Position numbers and translations under genes: made by a program. A stretch of DNA of 64,000 nt, taken from the NCBI RefSeq assembly GCF_965201005.1, contig NZ_OZ241747.1, forward strand, positions 2,666,001 through 2,730,000. The letters are read 5' to 3'. Positions 53,832 through 61,642 of this stretch are shown piece after piece; the first letter of the stretch is position 1; each line of letters starts with the position of its first letter. Under the pieces are notes generated by a model, which saw only the letters and a program-made list of their open reading frames with translations, was not told the origin of the DNA and searched no databases. This DNA comes from Mucilaginibacter_A sp965201005. GTDB taxonomy: Bacteria > Bacteroidota > Bacteroidia > Sphingobacteriales > Sphingobacteriaceae.

Positions 53832-54608
53832 ATGGAAAAAGGAAAAGTTTCATTTATCGATAAAAGCAGTGCCGTAATCGAGATTAAAAACCTGGAAAAA
53901 TCTTTTGGTGATTATGAAGTGCTCCGGGGCATTAATTTAGAGGTTTACCAGGGCGAAAACGTAGTTGTTTTAGGCCGCTCTGGGACCGGGAAATCGGTGT
54001 TGATCAAAATTATTTCGGGTTTGCTTTCCCCTGATGCAGGTACAGTAACTGTTTTAGGCCAGGATGTAAATAGCCTGAACCCGAAAGAATTGGAGCAGTT
54101 GCGCCTAAAAATCGGTTTTTCATTCCAAAACAGTGCTTTGTACGATAGCATGACGGTCCGCGGAAACCTGGAATTTCCGTTAGTGCGCAATCAGCGTAAC
54201 CTCAGCAAAGCAGAAGTTGACGAACAGGTAGAATCTGTGCTGGACGCAGTTGGCTTATCGCAAACCATCAGCCAGATGCCATCCGAACTTTCCGGCGGCC
54301 AGCGCAAACGGATTGGCATTGCCCGGACACTAATTTTAAAGCCCGACATTATGCTGTATGATGAGCCAACTGCTGGTTTAGATCCAATTACCTGTCTCGA
54401 AATAAATCACCTGATAAACGAAGTACAAGAGCGTTATCACACGTCGTCCATTATCATCACACATGATTTAACCTGCGCCAAAGCAACCGGAGACCGGGTG
54501 GCCATGCTTTTGGATGGCAAATTTTTGCGCACCGGCACTTTTAATGAGGTTTTTAATACAGACGACGAGCGCGTGAAAACATTTTACAATTACAATTTTA
54601 TACAATAA
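53832..54608 (+). CDS. mlaF: ABC transporter ATP-binding protein (MlaF-like)
   Basis: This 258-residue ATPase has Walker A GRSGTGKS near residue 53, Q-loop FSFQNSALYDSMTV near 97, the signature LSGGQRKRIGIAR near 156 and Walker B IMLYDEPTAGLD near 176. It powers the MlaE permease. It is encoded between mlaE and the MCE gene. Confidence 0.93.
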   Translation: MEKGKVSFIDKSSAVIEIKNLEKSFGDYEVLRGINLEVYQGENVVVLGRSGTGKSVLIKIISGLLSPDAGTVTVLGQDVNSLNPKELEQLRLKIGFSFQNSALYDSMTVRGNLEFPLVRNQRNLSKAEVDEQVESVLDAVGLSQTISQMPSELSGGQRKRIGIARTLILKPDIMLYDEPTAGLDPITCLEINHLINEVQERYHTSSIIITHDLTCAKATGDRVAMLLDGKFLRTGTFNEVFNTDDERVKTFYNYNFIQ

Positions 54609-54611
54609 AAC

Positions 54612-55607
54612 ATGCAAACAACAGAAACTAAACGGAACGTACTGGTTGGTGTATTTATTTTTATCGGTTTGCTGATCCTGATTGTAGGGATATTTACGCT
54701 TGGCGGCCAGCAAAAAGCCTTTGTAAAATCCATGCGGATCAATGCCGTTTTCAGTGATATCGGCGGTTTAAAAGCGGGCAACAATGTGTGGTTTTCCGGG
54801 GTGAAGATCGGCACGGTAAAAACCATCAAGTTTTATGGAAGGTCTCAGGTAGAGGTTTCCATGAACATTGAACAGTCTGCCCGGCAATACATCCGCAAAG
54901 ATGCCAGCGCCAAACTCAGTTCTGATGGCTTGATCGGCAATAAACTGATCGTGATTTTTGGCGGAAACCCTTCTACGGCTGAAATTGAAGACGGCGATAT
55001 TTTGCAGGTGCAGAAAGACCTTTCTACCGATGACATTATGAAAACCTTACAGGAAAACAACGAAAACCTGATCGGTATCACCACAAATTTTAAAAAATTA
55101 AGTGGAGATATGGTGAAAGGAAAAGGTTTGGCGGGAACTTTACTGGCCGATTCATCGCTGGCAAAAAGTTTTAAAGCAATTGTAATGAACCTGCAAAAAA
55201 CCACGCAAACATCTGCAACTTTGGCCGGGCAGTTAAGCCGGTTTTCAGCTAAATTAAACACAAAAGGTGGTTTGGCCGATAAAATGCTGACCGATACTGC
55301 CGTGTTCGGCAAATTAACCGCAACGGCAGATCAGCTAAAACAAACAGCTGCAAAAGCAACCGTAATTACCGATAACCTGAGCAAAGCCAGCAACAAATTA
55401 AACAGCACAGACAATGCCCTGGGTTTATTGCTGAACGATGCCAAAACCGCCGAACAGGTGAAAACAACGATGGGCAATTTGCAGGAAAGCTCTGTTAAAT
55501 TAAACGATGATCTGGAAGCGGCACAGCATAATTTTTTGCTGCGCGGGTTTTTCAAAAAGAAAGAAAAAGCAGAAGCCGCTGCTGCAACACAAAAAACCAC
55601 AAACTGA
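54612..55607 (+). CDS. mlaD: MCE-domain lipid-binding protein (MlaD-like)
   Basis: The protein has 331 residues. One N-terminal membrane anchor (about 10-32, VLVGVFIFIGLLILIVGIF) is followed by a single MCE domain (INAVFSDIGGLKAGNNVWFSG..GTV, then SSDGLIGNKLIVIFGG). A long helical tail follows (AQHNFLLRGFFKKKE near 310). It forms a periplasmic ring that moves lipids. The tail is much longer than in E. coli MlaD, as is common in Bacteroidota. The stop TGA touches the inverted word at 55607-55618. Confidence 0.9.
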   Translation: MQTTETKRNVLVGVFIFIGLLILIVGIFTLGGQQKAFVKSMRINAVFSDIGGLKAGNNVWFSGVKIGTVKTIKFYGRSQVEVSMNIEQSARQYIRKDASAKLSSDGLIGNKLIVIFGGNPSTAEIEDGDILQVQKDLSTDDIMKTLQENNENLIGITTNFKKLSGDMVKGKGLAGTLLADSSLAKSFKAIVMNLQKTTQTSATLAGQLSRFSAKLNTKGGLADKMLTDTAVFGKLTATADQLKQTAAKATVITDNLSKASNKLNSTDNALGLLLNDAKTAEQVKTTMGNLQESSVKLNDDLEAAQHNFLLRGFFKKKEKAEAAAATQKTTN

Positions 55608-55773
55608 TGCTGTTTTTATCGGTATAAAAACAATAATCAAAACGCCGGGCAAATCAAAACGCCGGGCGTTTTTTGTTTTCAAACTGATTTGGTAAATGCT
55701 TCTTTTAGCAGGTAAAATTTGGGTAGCAATCTTGTCCGCGGCAAGCACATTTTTATACCGGTAAAAACAGCAT
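55606..55773. repeat. Long imperfect inverted repeat between mlaD and the methyltransferase gene
   Basis: The 23-bp arms at 55606-55628 and 55751-55773 match as inverted complements with one mismatch. Each contains a TAAAAACAGCAT word, and an extra inverted TAAAAGAAGCAT lies at 55696-55707. A terminator-like stretch with repeated AACGCCGGGC and a T-run lies between (about 55638-55677). Confidence 0.6.
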
Positions 55774-55801
55774 CTAAAAATTTATATTTTACTTTGCGCC
55801 G

Positions 55802-56488
55802 ATGGACATTTACGGGCAGGCTTTGCAGGATTTTTACAACAATCAACCCGGAGAAAAACTCTGGGTCAACAATAATTACGGCGGCCCGGAAGAAATGCCG
55901 ATAGAAGTTTTTTTTCGGGGCGAAGAGGAAATGCCCGAAGCCGAACTGCTGGCTTTGAGCTTGTGCCGCGGCAAAGTTTTGGATATTGGTGCAGGTGTTG
56001 GCAGCCATACATTGATTTTGCAGCAACGTAATTTTGAAGTTTCGGCGTTGGAAATTTCACCTGCTGCAGTAGAAATCATGAAAAAAAGAGGTGTAAAAAC
56101 AGTATTGCAGCAAAACATTTTTCGATACAAAACCGGGAAATTTGATACGCTGTTGTTACTGATGAACGGAATTGGTTTAACGGAAAACCTGGACGGCCTT
56201 GACCGCTTTTTGCAACACGCCAAAACGCTGCTGCTGCCCGGCGGACAACTTTTGTTTGATTCATCCGATATTGCTTATTTGTATGATGAAATCCCGTTTC
56301 CGAAAAACAAATATTATGGCGAAATCCAGTATCAATATCAATACAAAAACCAAAAAGGAAGCTGGTTCAACTGGTTGTACATCGACCAAAAAACACTGCT
56401 AAAAACAGCATTGCAAAATGGCTGGGATTGCGAAATTTTGTATGAAAATGACATGGATTTGTATTTGGCGCGGCTGACATTAGCCTAA
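55802..56488 (+). CDS. SAM-dependent methyltransferase (class I)
   Basis: This 228-residue protein has motif I VLDIGAGVGSHTLIL near 60, ALEISPAAVEIMKKRG (motif II) near 80, and DTLLLLMNGIGLTENLDGL near 117. This is a Rossmann methyltransferase of the type that methylates small molecules; the substrate is unknown. The last 141 bp before the stop are duplicated 4 kb downstream at 60492-60630. Words TAAAAACAGTAT (56094-56105) and TAAAAACAGCAT (56400-56411) lie inside the gene. Confidence 0.85.
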   Translation: MDIYGQALQDFYNNQPGEKLWVNNNYGGPEEMPIEVFFRGEEEMPEAELLALSLCRGKVLDIGAGVGSHTLILQQRNFEVSALEISPAAVEIMKKRGVKTVLQQNIFRYKTGKFDTLLLLMNGIGLTENLDGLDRFLQHAKTLLLPGGQLLFDSSDIAYLYDEIPFPKNKYYGEIQYQYQYKNQKGSWFNWLYIDQKTLLKTALQNGWDCEILYENDMDLYLARLTLA

Positions 56489-56708
56489 AATAGCTAAAAG
56501 TATTTTTGTTTGTACCTGCCGTAAGTTGAAAAACGAACTTTAATTGATAAAGCTTGCAGCCAACCGAGGTTTTTTGTTTTTGGTGCATTTAATCAACCTA
56601 TTGCTATTAATCTGACGACAAATACCTTCAATAAATCAACGATATAAGATTATGAAAAAATATTTTTTAAAATTTGACTTTTAAAAATAAAACTACTAAT
56701 TTAGTTTT

Positions 56709-57551
56709 ATGAACGGCAGGATTTATATTTCAAAAGTATGCATCACGATCTTATCAATTTGCTTACTGTCAACTTTTCTAGCATCTGCCCAAAGCCCAGA
56801 ACCCGTTATTGCAAAGGCCTATTATAAATTTAGCCATCAATACGATACGACTAATACCAACTTAATTAAAACTGAAAACTATATTTTGCTTTTAGGTAAA
56901 ACTTCTTCTGTTTACAAAAGCTATGACCGTGCTAAGCAAGATTCTGAAATGTTAGCTAATTTGAAGTTGACAGGTGCCATGGCACCTCCGGCCGGTAAAA
57001 GGGCTGATGGAGAAGAGCTTTTTTATTATTTTATTCCTAAAAAAACCTTTTTAAGGGTTAGGATTTTAGGAGATTACGCAGTTGAAAAACCTTTTAATGA
57101 TTTGAACTGGAAAATAGATAAAGAAACCAAAAAAATAGCCAATTTGGATTGCCAGAAAGCTACAGCCACTTATAATGGCCGCGATTATATAGCCTGGTTT
57201 ACAAGTAGTTTACCATTCCAAGCTGGTCCTTGGAAACTACACGGCCTGCCTGGATTAATTATTACGGCTTATGATAAAACTGGGCGCATTCGATTTGATT
57301 TTAATGGGTTTGAACAGGTAAAAGTCCCTAATGAAGAAATAGCTTGGAGTAAAAAATACATTCCAATCTCGATAGAGGATTATAAAAAAATGGCTAAATC
57401 TTATGAGAATGACCCAAAAAGCTTTTTGGAGAATCAATTTGGCGGAAAATTGACAACAAGCATGCCATTGCGGCATATAAATATTCTTGCTCAAAGTTCG
57501 ATGGTTAATTTCCCTATGGAGATAGTTCCAGACAGTATAGCTAAAAAATAG
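56709..57551 (+). CDS. GLPGLI family protein
   Basis: This 280-residue protein has a signal peptide (hydrophobic run 10-26, ending near SAQS) and the family hallmark HGLPGLIITAYD near 180. The family is restricted to Bacteroidota, exported and of unknown function; its genes usually lie directly before a TonB-like outer-membrane protein, as here (38 bp before the next gene). The pair lies between the methyltransferase gene and its duplicated 3' fragment. Confidence 0.9.
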   Translation: MNGRIYISKVCITILSICLLSTFLASAQSPEPVIAKAYYKFSHQYDTTNTNLIKTENYILLLGKTSSVYKSYDRAKQDSEMLANLKLTGAMAPPAGKRADGEELFYYFIPKKTFLRVRILGDYAVEKPFNDLNWKIDKETKKIANLDCQKATATYNGRDYIAWFTSSLPFQAGPWKLHGLPGLIITAYDKTGRIRFDFNGFEQVKVPNEEIAWSKKYIPISIEDYKKMAKSYENDPKSFLENQFGGKLTTSMPLRHINILAQSSMVNFPMEIVPDSIAKK

Positions 57552-57589
57552 ACATTTTAAACTTCGTATCAATTCGAAAGACACCTGAC

Positions 57590-60274
57590 TTGTTAAAGAT
57601 AATATTAATCACATTACTAATAATTTTTTCAATTACTTTTCAAAATCTACTATTTGCTCAAAATATATACTTATCCGGAAACATTAAATCGATAGCAAAA
57701 GGTTCATTAACAGGTGCAAATATTTTGCTTACAAGTGCTGATAGTACTACAATCCTGAAGTTTACCAGCAGCGATGAGAAAGGTAATTTTCGAATCACGC
57801 TATCCGAAAACGAAATGGCCCAAAATGGCTTGTTGCTCAAAGTACAATTATTAGGTTACGAGCCGCAGATTAAGCCTTTACAAAAAGGGCAAAGCGTTTA
57901 TAATTTTACCTTAACGGAAGCACCGATTTTTTTAAAAGATGTGGTGGTAAAAGGCGGCAAACCTCAGTTTAAATTCAGCGGGGATACAACCTCCTATTTA
58001 GTAAAAGATTTTGCTTCGGTGCAAGACCGCACCATTGGCGATGTGTTAAAACGAATCCCCGGGATTTCTGTGGAAGATAATGGCCTGATCAAATTTAATG
58101 GTAAAAGCGTTAAAAAGCTGTATTTGGACGGCGATGATTTGCTGGACGATAAATATAGTATCGGCACCAGGACGATTCCGCAGCGCATTGTTAACGAAAT
58201 ACAAGTTCTGGAAAACCACCAGCGCATTAAAGCTTTGGAAGGCAAGGTTTTTAGCGACGATGTGGACATCAACCTGAACTTTAAAGAAGATGCCGGGCTG
58301 AAAGTGGTCGGCCAGATACAGGCAGGCGCAGGCGTACCGAAATTGTATGACGAAGATGCGAATGCCATCTCCCTGAAAAAGAAATATAAATCCATCACGC
58401 AGCTTAAACTCAACAATACCGGCAATTCACTTTTTAACGATGTATTGTCGCTCAACGAGTTGCAAGATAGGGTGAAACGCGGTTTTACGCCGGAGCAGGC
58501 GCAGCTTTCTGCAGGCACAGGTTCCAGTCCGCAGATCGAACAGAACCGTTATCTGTTCAACAATTCCGGGTTGCTCAACAGTAATAACCTTTGGAAACTT
58601 AAGTCAGGCATCCAGATTAAATCAAAAGCATATTTTGAGTATGATAATCAGCGGCAGCGTTATCAAAACCTTACAAGTATTTATTTGCCGCAAGACACGG
58701 TGAACTATACCGAACGGCAGGACAACAGAAAACTGGCGCAAAATGCTTATGCAGATCTGATCATCTTTATCAACAAACCTGCCTATTACCTCAACAATGC
58801 TTCGGTTTTTAAATATACCAACGAAGATGACAATGCATATTTACTGGCGAATTCAAAACCTTTAACACAGCAGTATTTTGCAAATAGTTATGATTTTTCC
58901 AACGAACTGAATTTGATCAAATCCCCGAAAGGCAAAGTTTTTACCGAATATTATGCTTATCTCAACTATCGTAAATCACCGGAACAGTTGCTGATCGATA
59001 GCGCGGCTTATCCGGCCATCTTTCAAACAAATTTGCCGCTAAAAACAGTAAGCCAAACCGTAAATATCCCAACGTTTTATACCAACGATTATGTGAATCT
59101 GCGTGTGGCAACCGGCAAAGTTTTGCAATCCTACAAAATCGGGCTTTCGGCAAAATTGCAGCAGTTTAATTCTGCCTTGCAAGCCACCAATTTACAAAAT
59201 GAATTGGTTGTGCCAGACAGCTCCGCAAATGCGTTGCGCTGGAAAGAACTGAAAACTTATATAGAACCGAATTATGAATTCCATTCCGGCGATTTCCGTT
59301 TAATTGCCAAACTTCCGCTCTTTTTACAGCAGCTAAGCTTCGGGCAGCAAAACAGCAATCAGCATTATAACCGGCTTTTGTTCAATCCAAGTATAAATTT
59401 TCGTTACGACCGGCAAAAAGGATTTGCAGGCAACGTGTTTTATACCCGCACAGACAATGCCGGCAATCTTCTGCAAAGTTACAACAACTTAGTGCTGAAC
59501 AATTACCGCAGCGTTAGCCAGAACAACAATTTGTTGAGTGTTTACCAGCGCAATCAGCTTGGCATTTTACTATCTTACAAAGACCCGGTGAAAATATTTT
59601 TTGTCAACCTGTCGGGCAATGCCCAGATCAACAATTATAACACGATCAATTACAGCATTATCAGCCGGGAACTTTCTGCTACAGACCGCGAACCGTATGA
59701 TAATGTGAGTAAATCGATCAATGGCCAGGCAAATATCAGCAAATATATTTTCGATTTGAACACTTCGGTAAGCGGAGGCTTTGGCATTCAATTCGGCCAA
59801 AACAACCAAGTGCTGAACCGCGTGGTTTTTCCTTTTTTAAGCTTTACAAATACTTATAATGTTAGTGTGACGGGAAGTATCGGAAAAAAGTTTCGGTACG
59901 ATTATGATTTTCGGTTATCAACTTCCAAAAACAGGCCAAAGCAAACTACTGCAACAATCAATACGGCTACGGCTACATTAATGCGCAACAAACTTGGCCT
60001 GGAGTACAACATTTCGGATTTTGTTTACCTGAAAGCCACAGGCACAAACGAGCTGAACCAGAACAATACCGGACTGAACGCGAACTACAATTTTGTAGAT
60101 TTTTCGGCGCGCTATCGTTTAGTAAAACTAAAAACCGATCTGCAGTTGGAAATGAACAACCTTGGCAATATCAAAAATTATCAAACCGTTGTCCTTTCGT
60201 CAAACACGCAATACAATTATCAATATCCGCTGCGCGGGAGGATGATCTTGCTCAAAGCGTTTTTTATCTTTTAA
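57590..60274 (+). CDS. Outer-membrane beta-barrel protein with carboxypeptidase-regulatory domain (TonB receptor-like)
   Basis: The protein has 894 residues. The TTG at 57590 gives a clear signal peptide (LLIIFSITFQNLLFAQ), so it is the likely start. Residues about 25-115 form a carboxypeptidase-D regulatory-like domain (IYLSGNIKS..SLTGANILLTS). A plug-like segment follows (DVVVKGGKPQFKFSGDTTSY, then TIGDVLKRIPGISVEDNG, KFNGKSVKKLYLDGDDLL). The rest is a barrel ending in FFIF. No TonB box was identified. It resembles the GLPGLI-linked OMP_b-brl/TonB-like receptors that act with the protein encoded before it. Confidence 0.87.
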   Translation: MLKIILITLLIIFSITFQNLLFAQNIYLSGNIKSIAKGSLTGANILLTSADSTTILKFTSSDEKGNFRITLSENEMAQNGLLLKVQLLGYEPQIKPLQKGQSVYNFTLTEAPIFLKDVVVKGGKPQFKFSGDTTSYLVKDFASVQDRTIGDVLKRIPGISVEDNGLIKFNGKSVKKLYLDGDDLLDDKYSIGTRTIPQRIVNEIQVLENHQRIKALEGKVFSDDVDINLNFKEDAGLKVVGQIQAGAGVPKLYDEDANAISLKKKYKSITQLKLNNTGNSLFNDVLSLNELQDRVKRGFTPEQAQLSAGTGSSPQIEQNRYLFNNSGLLNSNNLWKLKSGIQIKSKAYFEYDNQRQRYQNLTSIYLPQDTVNYTERQDNRKLAQNAYADLIIFINKPAYYLNNASVFKYTNEDDNAYLLANSKPLTQQYFANSYDFSNELNLIKSPKGKVFTEYYAYLNYRKSPEQLLIDSAAYPAIFQTNLPLKTVSQTVNIPTFYTNDYVNLRVATGKVLQSYKIGLSAKLQQFNSALQATNLQNELVVPDSSANALRWKELKTYIEPNYEFHSGDFRLIAKLPLFLQQLSFGQQNSNQHYNRLLFNPSINFRYDRQKGFAGNVFYTRTDNAGNLLQSYNNLVLNNYRSVSQNNNLLSVYQRNQLGILLSYKDPVKIFFVNLSGNAQINNYNTINYSIISRELSATDREPYDNVSKSINGQANISKYIFDLNTSVSGGFGIQFGQNNQVLNRVVFPFLSFTNTYNVSVTGSIGKKFRYDYDFRLSTSKNRPKQTTATINTATATLMRNKLGLEYNISDFVYLKATGTNELNQNNTGLNANYNFVDFSARYRLVKLKTDLQLEMNNLGNIKNYQTVVLSSNTQYNYQYPLRGRMILLKAFFIF

Positions 60275-60291
60275 ATTGTCAAATCAATGTA

Positions 60292-60450
60292 GGACCCGCT
60301 TAAACTTTATGCGGCTCATTTTCGATGCTTCTTTTACCGACTAAAAAACGGGAAACTTTCATGCTTCTTTTATCGGTATAAATTTGGAAAACAAAATTTA
60401 TGGGCATAAAAGAAGCATCGGAAATTTGTTGGTAAAAACTTAAACAAACC
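60292..60450. repeat. Palindromic intergenic repeat element, three-word form
   Basis: Two inverted words (60325-60336 and 60361-60372) and one direct word (60407-60418) occur, the same arrangement as near 32745-32837. The ends read CCGCTTAAACTTT and AAACTTAAACAAACCC. It lies directly behind the receptor gene stop. Confidence 0.7.
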
Positions 60451-60491
60451 CTGAATCAACTGCTTCTAGCTTGATTTTTTATCCAATGATT

Positions 60492-60630
60492 TATCAATAC
60501 AAAAACCAAAAAAGCTGATTTAACTGGTTGCACACCGACCAAAAAACACTGCTAAAAACAGCATTACAAAATGGCTGGGATTGCGAAATTTTGTATGAAA
60601 ATGACATGGATTTGTATTTGGCGCGGCTGA
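60492..60630 (+). pseudogene. Duplicated 3' fragment of the methyltransferase gene
   Basis: This stretch matches 56336-56476 with about six base changes and one 3-bp deletion. It includes the TAAAAACAGCAT word (60553-60564) and reads through TTTGGCGCGGCTGA. A stop occurs early in the original frame (GCTGATTTAA region), and no start is present. It marks the right end of a 4-kb segment that contains the GLPGLI and receptor genes. Confidence 0.9.
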
Positions 60631-60726
60631 TTTTATGTTAATTGTTGTATAACATTTTTATGACCGGCTTCCTTAATTAAACAATTACAAAAAGAGTGCG
60701 TTAACCTTATATAAAATTTAAACATT

Positions 60727-61092
60727 ATGATTAGTGTTATAACAGACGTTCCAAGCAACGTTGTTGGTTTCCGTACCAGTGGTGAAGTGAAAAAAGAAGA
60801 TTATACAAGCACTGTGCTTCCCGAATTAGATAAACATTTGAACGACCACAATAAAATTAATATTTTGTGGGTAATGGACACCGATGTCAGCAATTATACG
60901 GTTGGCGCAATGCTTATGGATTTTAAAACAAGTATTGCTAATTTTACTAACTGGAAAAGCCTGGCTTTTGTTACTGAGCAGGATTTTATTAAAAACGTTG
61001 CCGAAACGGTAAGTTTTGTTTTGCCAGGCGAGATTAAAGGTTTTAAACATGCGCAACTTGCAGAAGCAAAAGATTGGGTTTCCAAACAATAA
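60727..61092 (+). CDS. STAS/SEC14-like domain protein (SpoIIAA-like)
   Basis: This 121-residue protein has the SpoIIAA-like pattern: VVGFRTSGEVKKEDYTSTVLPELD, then INILWVMDTD near 40 and WKSLAFVTEQDFIKN near 77, ending in FKHAQLAEAKDWVSKQ. The usual role of the group is unknown; it is not a sporulation factor here. A strong hairpin terminator follows. Confidence 0.82.
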   Translation: MISVITDVPSNVVGFRTSGEVKKEDYTSTVLPELDKHLNDHNKINILWVMDTDVSNYTVGAMLMDFKTSIANFTNWKSLAFVTEQDFIKNVAETVSFVLPGEIKGFKHAQLAEAKDWVSKQ

Positions 61093-61115
61093 GTTTAAAA
61101 TCCGTTTCATTTGTA

Positions 61116-61148
61116 AAGACCTTGCATAATTGCAAGGTCTTTTTTTTG
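61116..61148 (+). terminator. Rho-independent terminator after the STAS-like gene
   Basis: The 11-bp arms AAGACCTTGCA (61116-61126) and TGCAAGGTCTT (61131-61141) with a TAAT loop are followed by a run of T. Confidence 0.9.
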
Positions 61149-61212
61149 TAAAAAACTTACGCTCCCCTCTTTCAAAAAAAATTAAAAATTCCTGAAAAAT
61201 ATTTTTTTTAAA

Positions 61213-61252
61213 TACGAATTTCTTCGTATGTTTGAATACGAAAATATTCGTA
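61213..61252 (+). promoter_or_regulatory. Two TACGAA-N4-TTCGTA operators around the -7 box of blaI-blaR1
   Basis: TACGAATTTCTTCGTA (61213-61228) and TACGAAAATATTCGTA (61237-61252) have identical 6-bp inverted arms and lie 24 bp apart centre to centre. Between and partly under them is TATGTTTG (61227-61234), a perfect TAnnTTTG -7 box. The second operator ends 8 bp before the blaI ATG at 61260. The layout fits autorepression by the BlaI-type product. Confidence 0.8.
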
Positions 61253-61259
61253 CCCAAAA

Positions 61260-61637
61260 ATGGACATCAAACCAACTGAAAGCGAACTGGAAATTTTACA
61301 ACTATTGTGGCAGAAAGGCAATGCAACCGTTCGGGAAGTGAACGAAGAACTCAGTAAAAGTAAACAAACCGAAATTGGCTACACCACTACTTTAAAACTG
61401 ATGCAACTAATGCACGAAAAAGGTTTGGTAACACGCGATGCCAGCAGCCGGACGCATGTTTACAAAGCCCTGTTAAATCAGCAGAAAACACAAAAAAATT
61501 TAGTCAATAAACTGATCGACAGTGCTTTCGGCGGATCAGCTTCACAATTGGTGATGCAGGCTTTAAGCGATCATCAAACCTCGCCCGAAGAACTGGAAGC
61601 AATTAAAAGTTATCTGGACCAACTCAACCAAGAATAA
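61260..61637 (+). CDS. BlaI/MecI/CopY-family transcriptional repressor
   Basis: This 125-residue winged-helix protein has LTESELEILQLLWQ-like PTESELEILQLLWQKGNATV, REVNEEL and GYTTTLKLMQLMHEKGLVTRD, the usual DNA-binding part, followed by a dimerisation tail. It probably represses itself and the next gene through the two dyads upstream, and is released when the M56 peptidase partner is activated. It ends 5 bp before that gene. Confidence 0.92.
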   Translation: MDIKPTESELEILQLLWQKGNATVREVNEELSKSKQTEIGYTTTLKLMQLMHEKGLVTRDASSRTHVYKALLNQQKTQKNLVNKLIDSAFGGSASQLVMQALSDHQTSPEELEAIKSYLDQLNQE

Positions 61638-61642
61638 ATTTT

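Larger units (their letters stand above)
60275..60726. other. 452-bp gene-free stretch with a repeat element and a gene relic
   Basis: A palindromic repeat element (about 60292-60450, words at 60325, 60361 and 60407) is followed by the duplicated methyltransferase 3' fragment (60492-60630). The last 90 bp before the STAS-like gene are AT-rich and probably hold its promoter; no clear box was identified. Confidence 0.65.
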
